Assembly: GCA_937915865.1 (NCBI GenBank)
Contig: CALGIG010000106.1
Span: forward strand, 1-64,000
Direction: 5' to 3'
DNA from: an uncultured Prolixibacteraceae bacterium
Lineage (GTDB): Bacteria > Bacteroidota > Bacteroidia > Bacteroidales > Prolixibacteraceae
DNA length: 64,000 bases
In this document: in pieces, positions 34,480 to 44,408 of the stretch
How the letters are laid out: each line of letters starts with the position of its first letter
Position numbering within the stretch: position 1 is the first letter of the stretch
The notes under the pieces: model-generated
What the model saw: only the letters and a program-made list of their open reading frames with translations
The model's database searches: none
Told to the model about the DNA's origin: nothing
Program-made: the position numbers and the translations under genes

Positions 34480-37400
34480 ATGAAAAAAAAGCTTATTGCA
34501 GCCCATTTCTTCAGGAATGGGTCAAATCTAATTTTGAAAAAAATGAAACTGACAGCACTCTTTTCATTTTTAGTTTTCCTCACCAGTTGGGGAACATCAT
34601 TATCACAGACGACAAAATTGAGTTTACATTTGAGTAATGTTCCTATCCAGGAAATGATTTCTCAAATTGAAGATCAAACAGAATTTTACTTTTTGTATCA
34701 GGATGATGTCTTTCAAAAAGACAAAAAAATTACGATCCAGGTAACTGATGCTTCGGTTGAATCTATTCTGCAACAGGCAGCAGAACAGGCAAACATTCAA
34801 TATCGTATTATTGATCGCCAGATTATACTAATGCCGATGGGCCAAACCGAATTACCTGCTATTCTGAGGGGGCAAATAGCCAACCTGCAGCCACAAAAGA
34901 GACCTATTACCGGTATAATAAAAGATTCGAAAGGATCGCCACTTCCGGGAGTGAGTATTGTAATCAAAGGGACCAGCACCGGGACTATATCTGATGTCAA
35001 TGGGAACTTCAACCTGATGATTCCCTCTGAGTCTAAAAAACTGATATTTTCATTTGTCGGGATGAAAACTCAGGAATTTGAAGTTGGAAATCAGAAACAG
35101 CTGGATATTGTGATGGAAGATGAGTCGGTTGGCGTTGACGAAGTTGTAGTTGTGGGTTACGGAGCTCAGAAAAAAGTAAATTTAACCGGTTCTGTACAAA
35201 GCATCACCAGTAAAGACCTGGTGAAGAGAAATGCCTCCAACACTTCAATTGCCATTCAGGGATTGATGCCCGGAGTAACCGTTCAAACAAGTTCCGGACG
35301 CCCTGGATACGACGGCGCAGGAATCTTAGTCCGTGGTTATGGGTCGTTGAACTCGTCGACATCGCCATTGGTTTTGATTGATGGTGTTGAAGGATATATG
35401 AATTTTCTGGATATGAACACCATTGAATCCATCTCGGTACTGAAAGATGCAGCATCTGCTTCAATTTATGGGTCCAGGGCATCCAACGGGGTTATTTTGG
35501 TTACTACCAAACGGGCATCAGAACAAAAACTTAAGGTAAATTACAACGGATATGTTGGGTACAACACTCCAACCGAATTGCCTGACCCGGTAAATGCAAT
35601 AGAATACATGGAAGCAATCAACCAGGCAAACGTTAATGCCGGGGCGAATAAAACGTATTCTGACGATTTGATCAACCAGTACAAAACACTTGGCGCCGAT
35701 AACCTGAACCGATATGAAACAAACTGGAGAAAAGAAATTATCAGGAATAAAGCTCTGACACACAATCATTCAATAAGTATTTCCGGAGGGTCAAAAGACA
35801 TAAGTATTTTTGCCAACGCAGCTTATTACTATCAGGATGGGAACATTTCTAACAACAGTTACAACCGGAAAACATTACGAATGAATACTGATGCCCGATT
35901 GAATGATTGGATAAAAATTGGTGCTGACATCAATATCCGTCAATCGGAAAGTATTAACCCGGCCCTTGATACTCCCGAATCAATTATTTGTAAAGCAACT
36001 ACATTCGTTCCAATATTCTCGGGTATCAACAGTGACGGGACCTGGGGGTACGGACAAAATGGCGACAACCCAATTGCCTCGGCAAAAGCATCGGGAATAA
36101 GCACTTCTACTTCACCCGAACTTGCCCTTAAAGGATTCGTCAAAATGACCCCGTTCAAAGGATTTGAAGTGTTTACCAGCTACAGTTCGAACAGGCTCGA
36201 AACAAAAAGCGATTATTTTATTAAGCCTTACGATACTTATGAATATGGCGTTTTCAAAACCACTTATCCGGCTTCGGGAACAGCCAAATCTGAGGGATGG
36301 AGCCAAACTATTGCCAACGAATTCAATGCACAGGCTTCTTTCGAAAAACAATTAAAATCGCACTATCTGAAAGTATTAGGCGGAATGCAGACTTCTGAAA
36401 AGAAAGGCCGTTCATTCTCAGCATCCCGCACTGGATTTGATTTTGCCGGGTATGAAGACCTGAACAACGGAAATATTGCAACAGCATCTAATGCCGGCTC
36501 TCATTGGAACTGGACCATGCTTTCATTTTACTCTCGTATCAATTACAATTTTAAAGACCGTTATTTGCTTGAATTGAATGGTCGTATGGATGCTTCTTCA
36601 CGTTTTACATCTACCGAAAGATGGGGTTTTTTCCCTTCAGCATCTGTTGGATGGAGAATATCCGAAGAAGAATTCTTTCAACCTATCAAAAATGTAATCA
36701 ACAAGCTGAAATTAAGAGGTTCTTATGGAACTCTGGGGAACCAGGATATTAATGATTATTACCCGTATGCTTCTTCTATTTCTTCGGGCTATGGATATTG
36801 GTTCGATAAAGTGCTGGGAACAGGTACTACCCAGACTCAGGTAGCCAACGAAAAAATTTCATGGGAGAAGTCGAGCCAGATGAACATCGGAATCGATGGC
36901 GATTTTATGAACTCCAGGTTAAGTGTTTCGTTCGACTATTACATCCGCAATATCCACGATATGCTGCAGCAATTCCCGATACCATTGTATGTCGGACTTT
37001 CTTCGTCATGGGAAAATGCCGGTTCAATGCGCAACAACGGATGGGACCTGTCACTCAGCTGGAAAGATAAGATTGGATCGTTAAACTATTATATTACAGG
37101 AACATTGGCCGATGTAAAAAATAAAATTATCAACTTATACGGAAAAGAATATGTTGGGACACAAATAACCCGTGAAGGGGGACAATTGGGTTCATGGTAC
37201 GGCTATCTTTCTGATGGTTACTTCCAGGACCAGGCTGAAATTGATTCGTCTCCTGTTTACGGGACAAGGGCTAATGTGAAACCAGGGTACATCAAGTACA
37301 AAGATATTAGCGGAAAAGATGGAAAACCTGATGGGGTGATCGACGATAACGACCGGACTGTATTGGGAAACCCATCTGCACGTTATACTTATAGCTTGAA

Positions 37401-37857
37401 CCTGGGCGCTGAATGGAAAAATTTTGATTTTACATTATTCCTTCAAGGTGTTGGCAAAAAGGAAATTTATTATTCAAGTTACGGAGCACGCCCGTTCTAC
37501 ATTGGTCGTTCCATGATGCGAAACCAACTTGATACCTGGACTACTGATAATCGTAATGCAAAATTCCCATTACTGCTTATTGATGGTTCTGGAAGTAATC
37601 CGAATAACATCATATCCGACTTTTGGGTTAAAAGTGGGGCCTATATGCGTATTAAAAATATTGTAATAGGATATACCTTGCCTAAAGAACTGCTTAGAAA
37701 ATCAAAAATAGAGAACGTCAGGTTCTATGCCAGCGGTCAGAACCTGTTCACACTTACCAATGCTTATGAAGGTTACGACCCTGAAGAATCGGTAAGTAGC
37801 GGAAACTTTTATCCTTTGATGCAAACTTATACTTTCGGAGTTGACATTCGTTTTTAA
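34480..37857 (+). CDS. SusC/RagA-family TonB-dependent receptor with STN domain, second locus
   Basis: A 1125-residue receptor. A long N-region precedes the signal segment (ALFSFLVFLTSWGTSLSQ). Then come an STN domain (about 45-115; LHLSNVPIQEMISQIEDQ), a carboxypeptidase-regulatory-like domain (about 145-220; GSPLPGVSIVIKGTSTGT), a plug (about 228-345, with PLVLIDGVEGYMNFLDMNTIESISVLKDAA) and a beta-barrel closing in VDIRF. It should transport an oligosaccharide or other large ligand with the SusD that starts 12 bp later, and signal to the ECF/FecR pair through the STN domain. Confidence 0.93.
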   Translation: MKKKLIAAHFFRNGSNLILKKMKLTALFSFLVFLTSWGTSLSQTTKLSLHLSNVPIQEMISQIEDQTEFYFLYQDDVFQKDKKITIQVTDASVESILQQAAEQANIQYRIIDRQIILMPMGQTELPAILRGQIANLQPQKRPITGIIKDSKGSPLPGVSIVIKGTSTGTISDVNGNFNLMIPSESKKLIFSFVGMKTQEFEVGNQKQLDIVMEDESVGVDEVVVVGYGAQKKVNLTGSVQSITSKDLVKRNASNTSIAIQGLMPGVTVQTSSGRPGYDGAGILVRGYGSLNSSTSPLVLIDGVEGYMNFLDMNTIESISVLKDAASASIYGSRASNGVILVTTKRASEQKLKVNYNGYVGYNTPTELPDPVNAIEYMEAINQANVNAGANKTYSDDLINQYKTLGADNLNRYETNWRKEIIRNKALTHNHSISISGGSKDISIFANAAYYYQDGNISNNSYNRKTLRMNTDARLNDWIKIGADINIRQSESINPALDTPESIICKATTFVPIFSGINSDGTWGYGQNGDNPIASAKASGISTSTSPELALKGFVKMTPFKGFEVFTSYSSNRLETKSDYFIKPYDTYEYGVFKTTYPASGTAKSEGWSQTIANEFNAQASFEKQLKSHYLKVLGGMQTSEKKGRSFSASRTGFDFAGYEDLNNGNIATASNAGSHWNWTMLSFYSRINYNFKDRYLLELNGRMDASSRFTSTERWGFFPSASVGWRISEEEFFQPIKNVINKLKLRGSYGTLGNQDINDYYPYASSISSGYGYWFDKVLGTGTTQTQVANEKISWEKSSQMNIGIDGDFMNSRLSVSFDYYIRNIHDMLQQFPIPLYVGLSSSWENAGSMRNNGWDLSLSWKDKIGSLNYYITGTLADVKNKIINLYGKEYVGTQITREGGQLGSWYGYLSDGYFQDQAEIDSSPVYGTRANVKPGYIKYKDISGKDGKPDGVIDDNDRTVLGNPSARYTYSLNLGAEWKNFDFTLFLQGVGKKEIYYSSYGARPFYIGRSMMRNQLDTWTTDNRNAKFPLLLIDGSGSNPNNIISDFWVKSGAYMRIKNIVIGYTLPKELLRKSKIENVRFYASGQNLFTLTNAYEGYDPEESVSSGNFYPLMQTYTFGVDIRF

Positions 37858-37869
37858 AGATTCGACATT

Positions 37870-39675
37870 ATGAAAAAGCTATTAATAAAAATATCAATAC
37901 TGGCAGCAATGTGCATTTCGTCTGTATCTTGCTCCGACTTTTTGGAAACAACCCCCAATGATTATTCTTCTACCGGATTTTACCAGTCTGAAGCAGCTGT
38001 AAAAACTGGTGTTTCAGGAGTCTACAATTCCATTTACATCGATATGGGATACCTTTGTCCATTCAACGTATATATGGAACATTATACAGGGTTAGCCATG
38101 GAACGTGCTGAAAACAGTACTATTGGCGCTGGTGGCACACTCAATCCCGACAATGCTGCAATACAAACATGGTGGACTTCACTTTATAAAATCGTTGCAC
38201 GTGCCAATTCGTTAATCAGTGGGGCCGAACCATACTTATCTTCCCTGGGCGGCAAATCAAAACAATACCTGGCCGAAGCAAAAGTATTACGTGCTTACGC
38301 TTATTACAACCTGATTGCCACTTATGGAGATGTTCCTTTTTTCGACAAACCAGTAACCGTAGACGAATATAAAGTTACCCGCACATCGAAAGTTACAATA
38401 CTTGATTTTGTACTGGCACAGCTGGAAGAAGCTGCCGTTGATTTGCCGTGGATAGCTACTGAACGTGGACGGGTAGATAAAGCTGTCGCCTACGGACTTA
38501 AAGCCCGCGCTGCACTCCTGGGAGGAAGTTTAAACTACGACGGAAAAGCGAAAGACTATTTTACTGTTGCTGCTGCAGCAGCAAAATTGGTGATCGGACA
38601 ACGAAAATTAGCTGCTAATTTCGACGATTTATTCAACAAAACCGGACAGGCCAAAGCAGATGTTCGGAATGAAACGCTTTTTGAGTTGATGTATTCCGAC
38701 CAGGGAACCAAGAAATTTCATGTTATTGGTTTCGGTCAGGTTTCGAGGAACTATGGACAAACAGGTCGCCATCCTTCCGGATTGCTTGCCGATACTTATG
38801 AATGTACAGACGGACTTCGTATTGATGAATCTCCGCTATATGATCCGAAAAACCCTGGGGCTAACCGCGACCCGCGTTTCAAAGCAACACTGTGGATGCA
38901 TGGCGATACTGTTGTGGGTAATACCAAGGGAACCGATGCAGGAAAAATTAAACTGGTATTGGATGCCTATAATCCAACTACCATGTTCTTTAATTACACT
39001 ACTAATACATGGTATTCGGGCACCAATGCTGACATAAACAGCGCCGCTGCATGGACTAGTTTTGCCAATGCCGGTCTGGGATATATGTGGCGTAAATTCA
39101 GCTACGAAACAGTTGAATCGATTAGTGCAACAACTTGCGATGTGCCATTAATGCGTTATGCTGAAGTTTTGCTTTCGTATGCCGAAGCAAAAATTGAACT
39201 GAATGAATTGGATCAAACGGTGTACGATGCAATTAACCAGGTTCGCAATCGTTCAAAAATGCCAAATGTAGCTGCGTCCCGAATGGGGAGCCAGGATAAG
39301 ATGCGTCAACTGGTTCGTCGCGAACGTAAAGTTGAATTTGCTTTGGAAGGACTTCACTTTGTAGATATGCGCCGCTGGCAGATTGGTGACCTGGAAAATG
39401 AAGGACCAAGCTACGGATTTCCTGTAGCCTTGACCAAAGATTCGAAAGGATACCTGTTGACTGGAGGATATAAAGATGTTACTCCTGATATGGTACCTAA
39501 CTTTAAAAAATCAGCACGCCACGATTTGAACGACATTGCAAATTATGATGCCTTTAAATCCAAACTGAAGGCTCGCGATGTCAATCGTTTCTGGGATCCA
39601 AAGTTTGCTTTGTGGCCAATCCCAACAGTGGAAAGAGACCGTAATCCTAATCTGGAACAAAACGAAGGATATTGA
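37870..39675 (+). CDS. SusD/RagB-family lipoprotein, second locus
   Basis: A 601-residue lipoprotein with lipobox SVSC (about Cys21) followed by SDFLETTP, the SusD-like N-terminal signature. TPR-type helices are visible (KVLRAYAYYNLIATYGDVPFF around 140-160). The family C-terminal pattern RRERKVEFALEGLHFVDMRRW lies around 480-500. It ends with the typical WPIP...NPNLEQNEGY tail. It is the surface partner of the preceding SusC. A strong terminator follows, so the oxidoreductase gene has its own start. Confidence 0.93.
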   Translation: MKKLLIKISILAAMCISSVSCSDFLETTPNDYSSTGFYQSEAAVKTGVSGVYNSIYIDMGYLCPFNVYMEHYTGLAMERAENSTIGAGGTLNPDNAAIQTWWTSLYKIVARANSLISGAEPYLSSLGGKSKQYLAEAKVLRAYAYYNLIATYGDVPFFDKPVTVDEYKVTRTSKVTILDFVLAQLEEAAVDLPWIATERGRVDKAVAYGLKARAALLGGSLNYDGKAKDYFTVAAAAAKLVIGQRKLAANFDDLFNKTGQAKADVRNETLFELMYSDQGTKKFHVIGFGQVSRNYGQTGRHPSGLLADTYECTDGLRIDESPLYDPKNPGANRDPRFKATLWMHGDTVVGNTKGTDAGKIKLVLDAYNPTTMFFNYTTNTWYSGTNADINSAAAWTSFANAGLGYMWRKFSYETVESISATTCDVPLMRYAEVLLSYAEAKIELNELDQTVYDAINQVRNRSKMPNVAASRMGSQDKMRQLVRRERKVEFALEGLHFVDMRRWQIGDLENEGPSYGFPVALTKDSKGYLLTGGYKDVTPDMVPNFKKSARHDLNDIANYDAFKSKLKARDVNRFWDPKFALWPIPTVERDRNPNLEQNEGY

Positions 39676-39685
39676 TACTTTTTAT

Positions 39686-39730
39686 AACAGCAGGGTAAGA
39701 AGAGATTTCTCTCTTATCCCTGCTGTTTTT
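39686..39730 (+). terminator. Terminator closing the second SusCD operon
   Basis: AACAGCAGGGTAAGA pairs with TCTTATCCCTGCTGTT across an AT-rich loop, followed by a run of T. It is the clearest hairpin terminator of this locus. Confidence 0.9.
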
Positions 39731-39826
39731 TTATCTTAAAAAAACGTGTGTTCGATCTAAATATAGCTGTAATTCTCTGTAAATAAGACAATAATGTTTT
39801 TTGTTATGAGGATATATATTTTCAAC

Positions 39827-39915
39827 TAAGGTTAAAAAAAAATGATAAGGTTTTGAAACCTTATTTTTTGAATTCTACCTTAGTAGAAATTCCAGACACA
39901 AGTATTTTAACCTTA
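39827..39915. promoter_or_regulatory. Nested inverted repeats upstream of the FAD oxidoreductase
   Basis: TAAGGTTAAAA (39827-39837) is the exact inverse of TTTTAACCTTA (39905-39915). Between them lie ATAAGGTTT/AAACCTTAT (39845-39864, followed by a T-run) and TCTACCTTAGTAGA. AAGGTT or its complement thus occurs four times within 90 bp. This may be a multi-site operator or a terminator plus leader structure. Nothing else is seen in the 331-bp gap. Confidence 0.5.
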
Positions 39916-40006
39916 TTAATTTGCAGTATTTCAGTCATAAGTAATATACTCTTACATCGAACTCCCCTTAAAATAGCCGGTATTTCCAAGTAAATTTACA
40001 TTGAAT

Positions 40007-41722
40007 ATGAAACGTAGAAGTTTTCTGTCATCGATATCAATCGGGAGTGGAGGGATTCTGCTTGCATCTCCCTCTATAGCACAAATGGCTCCAGCTATTC
40101 ATTCTGAAACGAAAAGAAGTGCAGAACAATTACAGGCAGATGTGATTATTGCAGGAGGTGGTATGGGTGCTTGTGCTGCCGCTTTGGCCGCTTGTCGCAA
40201 TGGGATGCGCGTAATCCTTACTGAAGAAACAGAATGGATTGGCGGTCAGGTTTCCCAGCAAGGCGTTCCTCCGGATGAACATCCATGGATTGAATCACAT
40301 GGGGCGCCAGCTTCGTACCGCGTATATCGGAAGCGTGTCCGTGATTACTACAAACGGAATTATCCGCTGACAGCCGATGCAAAAAATCGGGAAAACCTGA
40401 ATCCAGGAGATGGATCGGTTTCACTCCTTTGCCACGAACCGCTGGTTACGGTAGCTGTACTCACAGAAATGTTGATGCCTTTTATCAGCGCTGGTAAATT
40501 GACTATCCTGACTGAATGTAAAATCAAGTCGGCCGATGTGGATGGCGACATGGTAAAAGCGGTGGAAGCTTATAACCGAAAAACAAACCAGTCTGTTATT
40601 TTAAATGCTCCTTATTTTGTCGATGCTACAGAATGTGGCGATTTGCTTCCGTTAACCGGCGCTGAGTATATTACCGGTACCGAGTCAAAAAGCCAGACTG
40701 GAGAATTACATGCCCCGGAAATAGCCAATCCAAAAAACAATCAGGCTTTTACGCTTTGTTTTGCTATGGATTACCAACCAGGTGCAAATAATGTCATTGA
40801 TCGTCCAATAGACTATAATTTCTGGAGTACCTATGTCCCCAAAATGGATAAACCATGGTCAGGCCGGTTACTAAGTCTTACCTATTCCAACCCGAGCACC
40901 CTTCAGCCCAAAGAACTGGGATTTCATCCGGAAGGCATAAGTACAGGAAATAAGCTAAACTTATGGCTTTACCGAAGAATTATCAATAAAGGCAATTTTA
41001 TTCCGGGAACCTACAATGGAGATATCACGATTGTAAACTGGCCGCAAAACGATTATCTGCTGGGCAACATTATCGACGTAAGCGAAAAAGAATTTCAGAA
41101 ACATGTAAACGGGGCCCGGCAACTTAATTTGTCGCTGTTTTACTGGTTACAAACCGAAGCCCCTCGCCCCGATGGCGGACATGGATGGCCTGGTTTACGC
41201 CTGCGTGGCGATGTTATGGGTACAGAGGATGGCATGGCCAAATACCCCTACATTCGAGAAGCCCGAAGGATTAAAGCCGTATTTACTGTTCTGGAAGAAC
41301 ATGTAGGAGCCGAAAACCGTCGGCTTGTTGCAGGAGAAACGGAAGGTAAAAAAGCAGCTGACTTTTACGACAGTGTGGGAACAGGTTATTATCACATTGA
41401 TTTACACCCTAGTTGTCAAGGGAATAACTATATCGATTTTGGTTCTCTACCCTACCAGATTCCATTGGGAGCTTTGTTGCCCCAACGGGTGGACAACTTA
41501 CTGCCGGCCAATAAAAACATTGGGACAACGCATATTACCAACGGTTGTTACCGCGAACATCCTGTGGAATGGAGTATCGGCGAAGCTGTTGGTATGCTTG
41601 TAGCTTTTGCCCAAACCAAGAAAGTGCCGCCTAGGGCAATTCGTGAACGGAAGGACCTGCTCACCGAATTCCAGTCACTGATTCGCACACAAGGATTGGA
41701 AACCCGCTGGCCAAACGGTTAA
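40007..41722 (+). CDS. Exported FAD-dependent oxidoreductase (FAD_oxidored family)
   Basis: A 571-residue flavoprotein from the ATG at 40007. The N-terminus MKRRSFLSSISIGSGG is a twin-arginine (RRSFL) signal, so it is probably folded before export to the periplasm. The dinucleotide-binding motif is IIAGGGMGACAAA (about 47-59), followed by LTEETEWIGGQ, where the Glu contacts ribose. A later DATECGDLLPLTGA and C-terminal ITNGCYREHPVEWSIGEA complete the FAD-binding fold of this family. Such enzymes occur in polysaccharide and sulfoglycan loci of Bacteroidota and related phyla, with uncharacterised substrates. It follows the second SusCD pair after a terminator. Confidence 0.8.
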   Translation: MKRRSFLSSISIGSGGILLASPSIAQMAPAIHSETKRSAEQLQADVIIAGGGMGACAAALAACRNGMRVILTEETEWIGGQVSQQGVPPDEHPWIESHGAPASYRVYRKRVRDYYKRNYPLTADAKNRENLNPGDGSVSLLCHEPLVTVAVLTEMLMPFISAGKLTILTECKIKSADVDGDMVKAVEAYNRKTNQSVILNAPYFVDATECGDLLPLTGAEYITGTESKSQTGELHAPEIANPKNNQAFTLCFAMDYQPGANNVIDRPIDYNFWSTYVPKMDKPWSGRLLSLTYSNPSTLQPKELGFHPEGISTGNKLNLWLYRRIINKGNFIPGTYNGDITIVNWPQNDYLLGNIIDVSEKEFQKHVNGARQLNLSLFYWLQTEAPRPDGGHGWPGLRLRGDVMGTEDGMAKYPYIREARRIKAVFTVLEEHVGAENRRLVAGETEGKKAADFYDSVGTGYYHIDLHPSCQGNNYIDFGSLPYQIPLGALLPQRVDNLLPANKNIGTTHITNGCYREHPVEWSIGEAVGMLVAFAQTKKVPPRAIRERKDLLTEFQSLIRTQGLETRWPNG

Positions 41723-41913
41723 AATAAACAGCATTAGGGAAAATCCGTTTTGTTGGTTTATTTAATCTATAGCCGGGATAGTGAAAATTTATTCTGATCA
41801 TTGCCGATGTTTAAATACGTGAGTTACCTTAGCCAAAGGCATATTGGTAAATGATTTGGTTGGTTAACTGCAACTGGTAACTCTTGAACCCAGCTAAAAT
41901 TAGCATCCGATGA

Positions 41914-42480
41914 TCAGAATATTTTTTTACTGGCAGAACTTGCCTGAATCAGTTTTTCGAGCCTTGAAAAGCGCGTAGCCTCCTGCTTAGCGTCCATTAC
42001 ATAATACATGGCTGTTCGCTTATACGATTGTGAAAGGTTCGAGAAAAACTCCCAGGCAACAGCATTTGCGCGAAACCGGGCTTCCAGTTCGGGCGAAAAT
42101 TGCTCTGGCTTGTTCTCATAACTATATACTCCCGACTTAGCTTCCGAACGTTTTTCGTAGGCTGCCAGTCCGGCGGGTTTCATACGGTTTTGCTTTATCA
42201 GCGTTTCCACTTTGTTGATGTTTACCTCGCTCCAGTTACTTTTCGGATTACGCTGTGTAAACCTGATGCAGTAGCTTTCCTCGTTAATCGATTTTCGAAT
42301 CCCATCAATCCATCCAAAGCACAACGCTTCGTCAACCGAGTCCGACCAGTTCATGCTTGGGTTACCCGTCGATACTTTGTAATAACCTACCAAAACTTCT
42401 TTTTCGGTCTGGTGATTCTCTTCAAGCCAGGTATGAAATTCTTCGGTATTTTTAAAAAATATAGGTGTTGCCATGCTCAT
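41914..42480 (-). CDS. YdeI/OmpD-associated family protein
   Basis: A 188-residue cytoplasmic protein matching the YdeI-like family: the N-terminal FFKNTEEFHTWLEENH, then VDEALCFGWIDGIRKSINEESYCIRFTQR, then helical FFSNLSQSYKRTAMYYV and a closing basic segment. YdeI relatives have been linked to stress and bacteriocin or antibiotic tolerance, but the biochemical role is not established. ATGs at 42480 and 42474 are both usable. It lies 4 bp downstream of the serine hydrolase gene on the same strand and is likely co-transcribed. The 41723-41913 gap holds an imperfect CTGATCAT/ATGATCAG pair and no gene. Confidence 0.8.
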   Translation of the reverse strand: MSMATPIFFKNTEEFHTWLEENHQTEKEVLVGYYKVSTGNPSMNWSDSVDEALCFGWIDGIRKSINEESYCIRFTQRNPKSNWSEVNINKVETLIKQNRMKPAGLAAYEKRSEAKSGVYSYENKPEQFSPELEARFRANAVAWEFFSNLSQSYKRTAMYYVMDAKQEATRFSRLEKLIQASSASKKIF

Positions 42481-42484
42481 TAGT

Positions 42485-44041
42485 TTATTCAGTCATTCGG
42501 ACGAAATCGAGATCGTGGAAATCATAACTAAAGTCGGTAAGCGGCGAAATAGCTTTCATTGTAAAACCTTGAGCTCTTCCATCAGTATCCAGGTTGAACG
42601 AAACAAAAGCATCAGCTTTCATCCTCCTTAAAGTCCATTTCACTACAAAGGTATTTCCTTTATAAAAATACATAGTTCCATTCAATTTAGGCGACCGCTC
42701 TGCCTGAAACCAAAGTTTGCCGTTTTTTTCGGTAATCGTAACTTTTCCCAACCACTTGTCAGCATAATTTCCGGCATACAGTTTCAAATCAGGTCGTACT
42801 CCTGAAGCAATAACCTTGTCAATCTCCGCATTAATTTTTGCCGAAAGTTTTTCATCTTCTTTCAATGATTTGGTCATCAGGGTATCCAGTTTCGTTACCC
42901 AATCTTCAGCCTGGATACCCAGGTACGAATCTTTAATTGTATTGGATATGGCCGAAAATGCCGCTCCAATTTCCTGATTGGTAAGTACAATTATCCCAAG
43001 TTTCAACTCGGGCAGAAGAGTTACTTGTGTAACCATTCCTTCCAAACCACCAGTGTGTGCAACCTGTTTGGTGCCATTTATGTCGTTTAACCGCCAACCT
43101 AGACCATACGCATTAAAATGACTGTTATACTTGTCTTTTCCCAAAGGCATATTGGTTTGCGGGCTCCACATTTCCCTTTGGGCAGCTTCGCTAAAGAGCT
43201 GTTTTTCTTTATTCGTGCCATATTTACCTTTATCAAGCTGGCAAATTACCCACTTGCCCAAATCGTTAATGCTCGAATAAATACCTCCTGCCGAACATTG
43301 TCCCATTCTCATTTCGCTGTGGCCGGTTACCTGAAGTTTGCCGTCAACCTCGCTGTGTCCGTCTATCACATTGGTTTTGTCTTTTAGCCTGGAGTACTGA
43401 GCTGCCGAGCGGTACATTCCAAGTGGCTTCATTATTCGTTCCTCAACAAAATTTTCCCAGTTAGTTCCCGAAACCCGTGTAACCACTTCACCAGCCACCA
43501 TGTAAAGTAAATTGTCGTAATCATATTTGGTCCTGAATGGTGAAACCTGTTTCAGAAAACGAAGGTTATAAATGATGTCTTTAATTGTAAAATTTGCTGA
43601 ATCGGGCCATATCATTAAATCGCCTGCCCCCAGGCCAAGGCCGCTTCGGTGGGTAAGCAAATCGCGGATGGTAAAATCTTCGGTAACGTACGAATTATAT
43701 AACCTGAATTCAGGAATGTACTTGATTACTTTATCGTCCCACGACAGCTTTTTTTCGTCAACCAAAATAGCCAGGGTTGCTGCTGTAAACGCTTTACTGT
43801 TCGATGCAATGCCGAATAAGGTATTTTCGTCAACAGGTTTGCCGGTTTTGATGGAGCTTACCCCGTAGCCTTTCGAATGAACAATTTGGCCATCTTTCAC
43901 AACCAATACAGCAATTCCCGGCACATGAAAGGTTTTCATGGTATGGTCAACCAATTTGTCGATTTTGTCAGAACTTATGGGTTGCGATAGCCCTGAAAAA
44001 GTGAATAAAACAGAAAAAAGTAACAGGAAAAAATTCTTCAT
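42485..44041 (-). CDS. Serine hydrolase, beta-lactamase/penicillin-binding-like with DUF3471-like tail
   Basis: A 518-residue exported protein with a signal peptide (to about LSQ20). The class-C beta-lactamase-like domain spans about 25-365: SNSK at 80-83 is the SxxK motif, YDYDN around 173-178 provides the YxN motif, and HTGG around 330 replaces KTG, as is usual in esterase and peptidase members. The C-terminal part (about 400-518; YAGNYADKWLGKVTITEKNGKLWFQ) is a DUF3471-like beta-barrel. Likely a periplasmic peptidase or esterase; antibiotic hydrolysis is not implied. It is followed by the YdeI-like gene. Confidence 0.85.
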   Translation of the reverse strand: MKNFFLLLFSVLFTFSGLSQPISSDKIDKLVDHTMKTFHVPGIAVLVVKDGQIVHSKGYGVSSIKTGKPVDENTLFGIASNSKAFTAATLAILVDEKKLSWDDKVIKYIPEFRLYNSYVTEDFTIRDLLTHRSGLGLGAGDLMIWPDSANFTIKDIIYNLRFLKQVSPFRTKYDYDNLLYMVAGEVVTRVSGTNWENFVEERIMKPLGMYRSAAQYSRLKDKTNVIDGHSEVDGKLQVTGHSEMRMGQCSAGGIYSSINDLGKWVICQLDKGKYGTNKEKQLFSEAAQREMWSPQTNMPLGKDKYNSHFNAYGLGWRLNDINGTKQVAHTGGLEGMVTQVTLLPELKLGIIVLTNQEIGAAFSAISNTIKDSYLGIQAEDWVTKLDTLMTKSLKEDEKLSAKINAEIDKVIASGVRPDLKLYAGNYADKWLGKVTITEKNGKLWFQAERSPKLNGTMYFYKGNTFVVKWTLRRMKADAFVSFNLDTDGRAQGFTMKAISPLTDFSYDFHDLDFVRMTE

Positions 44042-44089
44042 GTCTTAGAATTTGGAATAGGGCAATTTACGAAAAATGTCCATTGTACA

Positions 44090-44124
44090 AAAAAAAGCCT
44101 CCGGCATTTGTATGCAGGAGGCTT
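44090..44124 (-). terminator. Minus-strand terminator after the DUF1080 gene
   Basis: GCCTCC (44097-44102) pairs with GGAGGC (44117-44122) and the minus strand continues into a T-run (A-run at 44090-44096 on plus). It ends transcription from the large gene at 44409 before the serine hydrolase gene. Confidence 0.8.
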
Positions 44125-44216
44125 GGTCTTATCAAATTTATTTAGTTTGGGTTTCAAAAAAAGTGTTCAGTAATCAGTCTCACAGTTTGCAGTATTAATC
44201 ATTGTGGTTGAATACC

Positions 44217-44387
44217 AAGGGAATCGCGTTTAGAATTTTGAAAATGTTTTTTAGTATTTCTCTCTATACTGAAACTCACTCCGGTCCTCGCGAGGCTCGG
44301 ACTTCCCCCTCTCTTTTTTTGAAGAGAGGGGGGTAGGGGGTGAGTACGCGATTATTTTAACAATTTTTGTCTAAATGCGATTCCCCT
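44217..44387. repeat. MITE-like composite palindromic element
   Basis: Outer arms 44217-44234 and 44370-44387 match as inverted repeats at 16 of 18 positions (GGGAATCGC...TTTAGA). Inside is a long imperfect palindrome, ACTCACTCC...CCCCCTCTC...GAGAGGGGGG...GGGGGTGAGT (about 44278-44344), related to the element at 55290-55375. It fills most of the 367-bp gap between two minus-strand genes; no gene lies here. Confidence 0.6.
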
Positions 44388-44408
44388 GAGACTGAAAACT
44401 GCGACTTT

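Noticed and set aside
40210..40551. Minus-strand frames inside the FAD oxidoreductase gene
   Set aside because: Short antisense shadows without RBS or domain signal.
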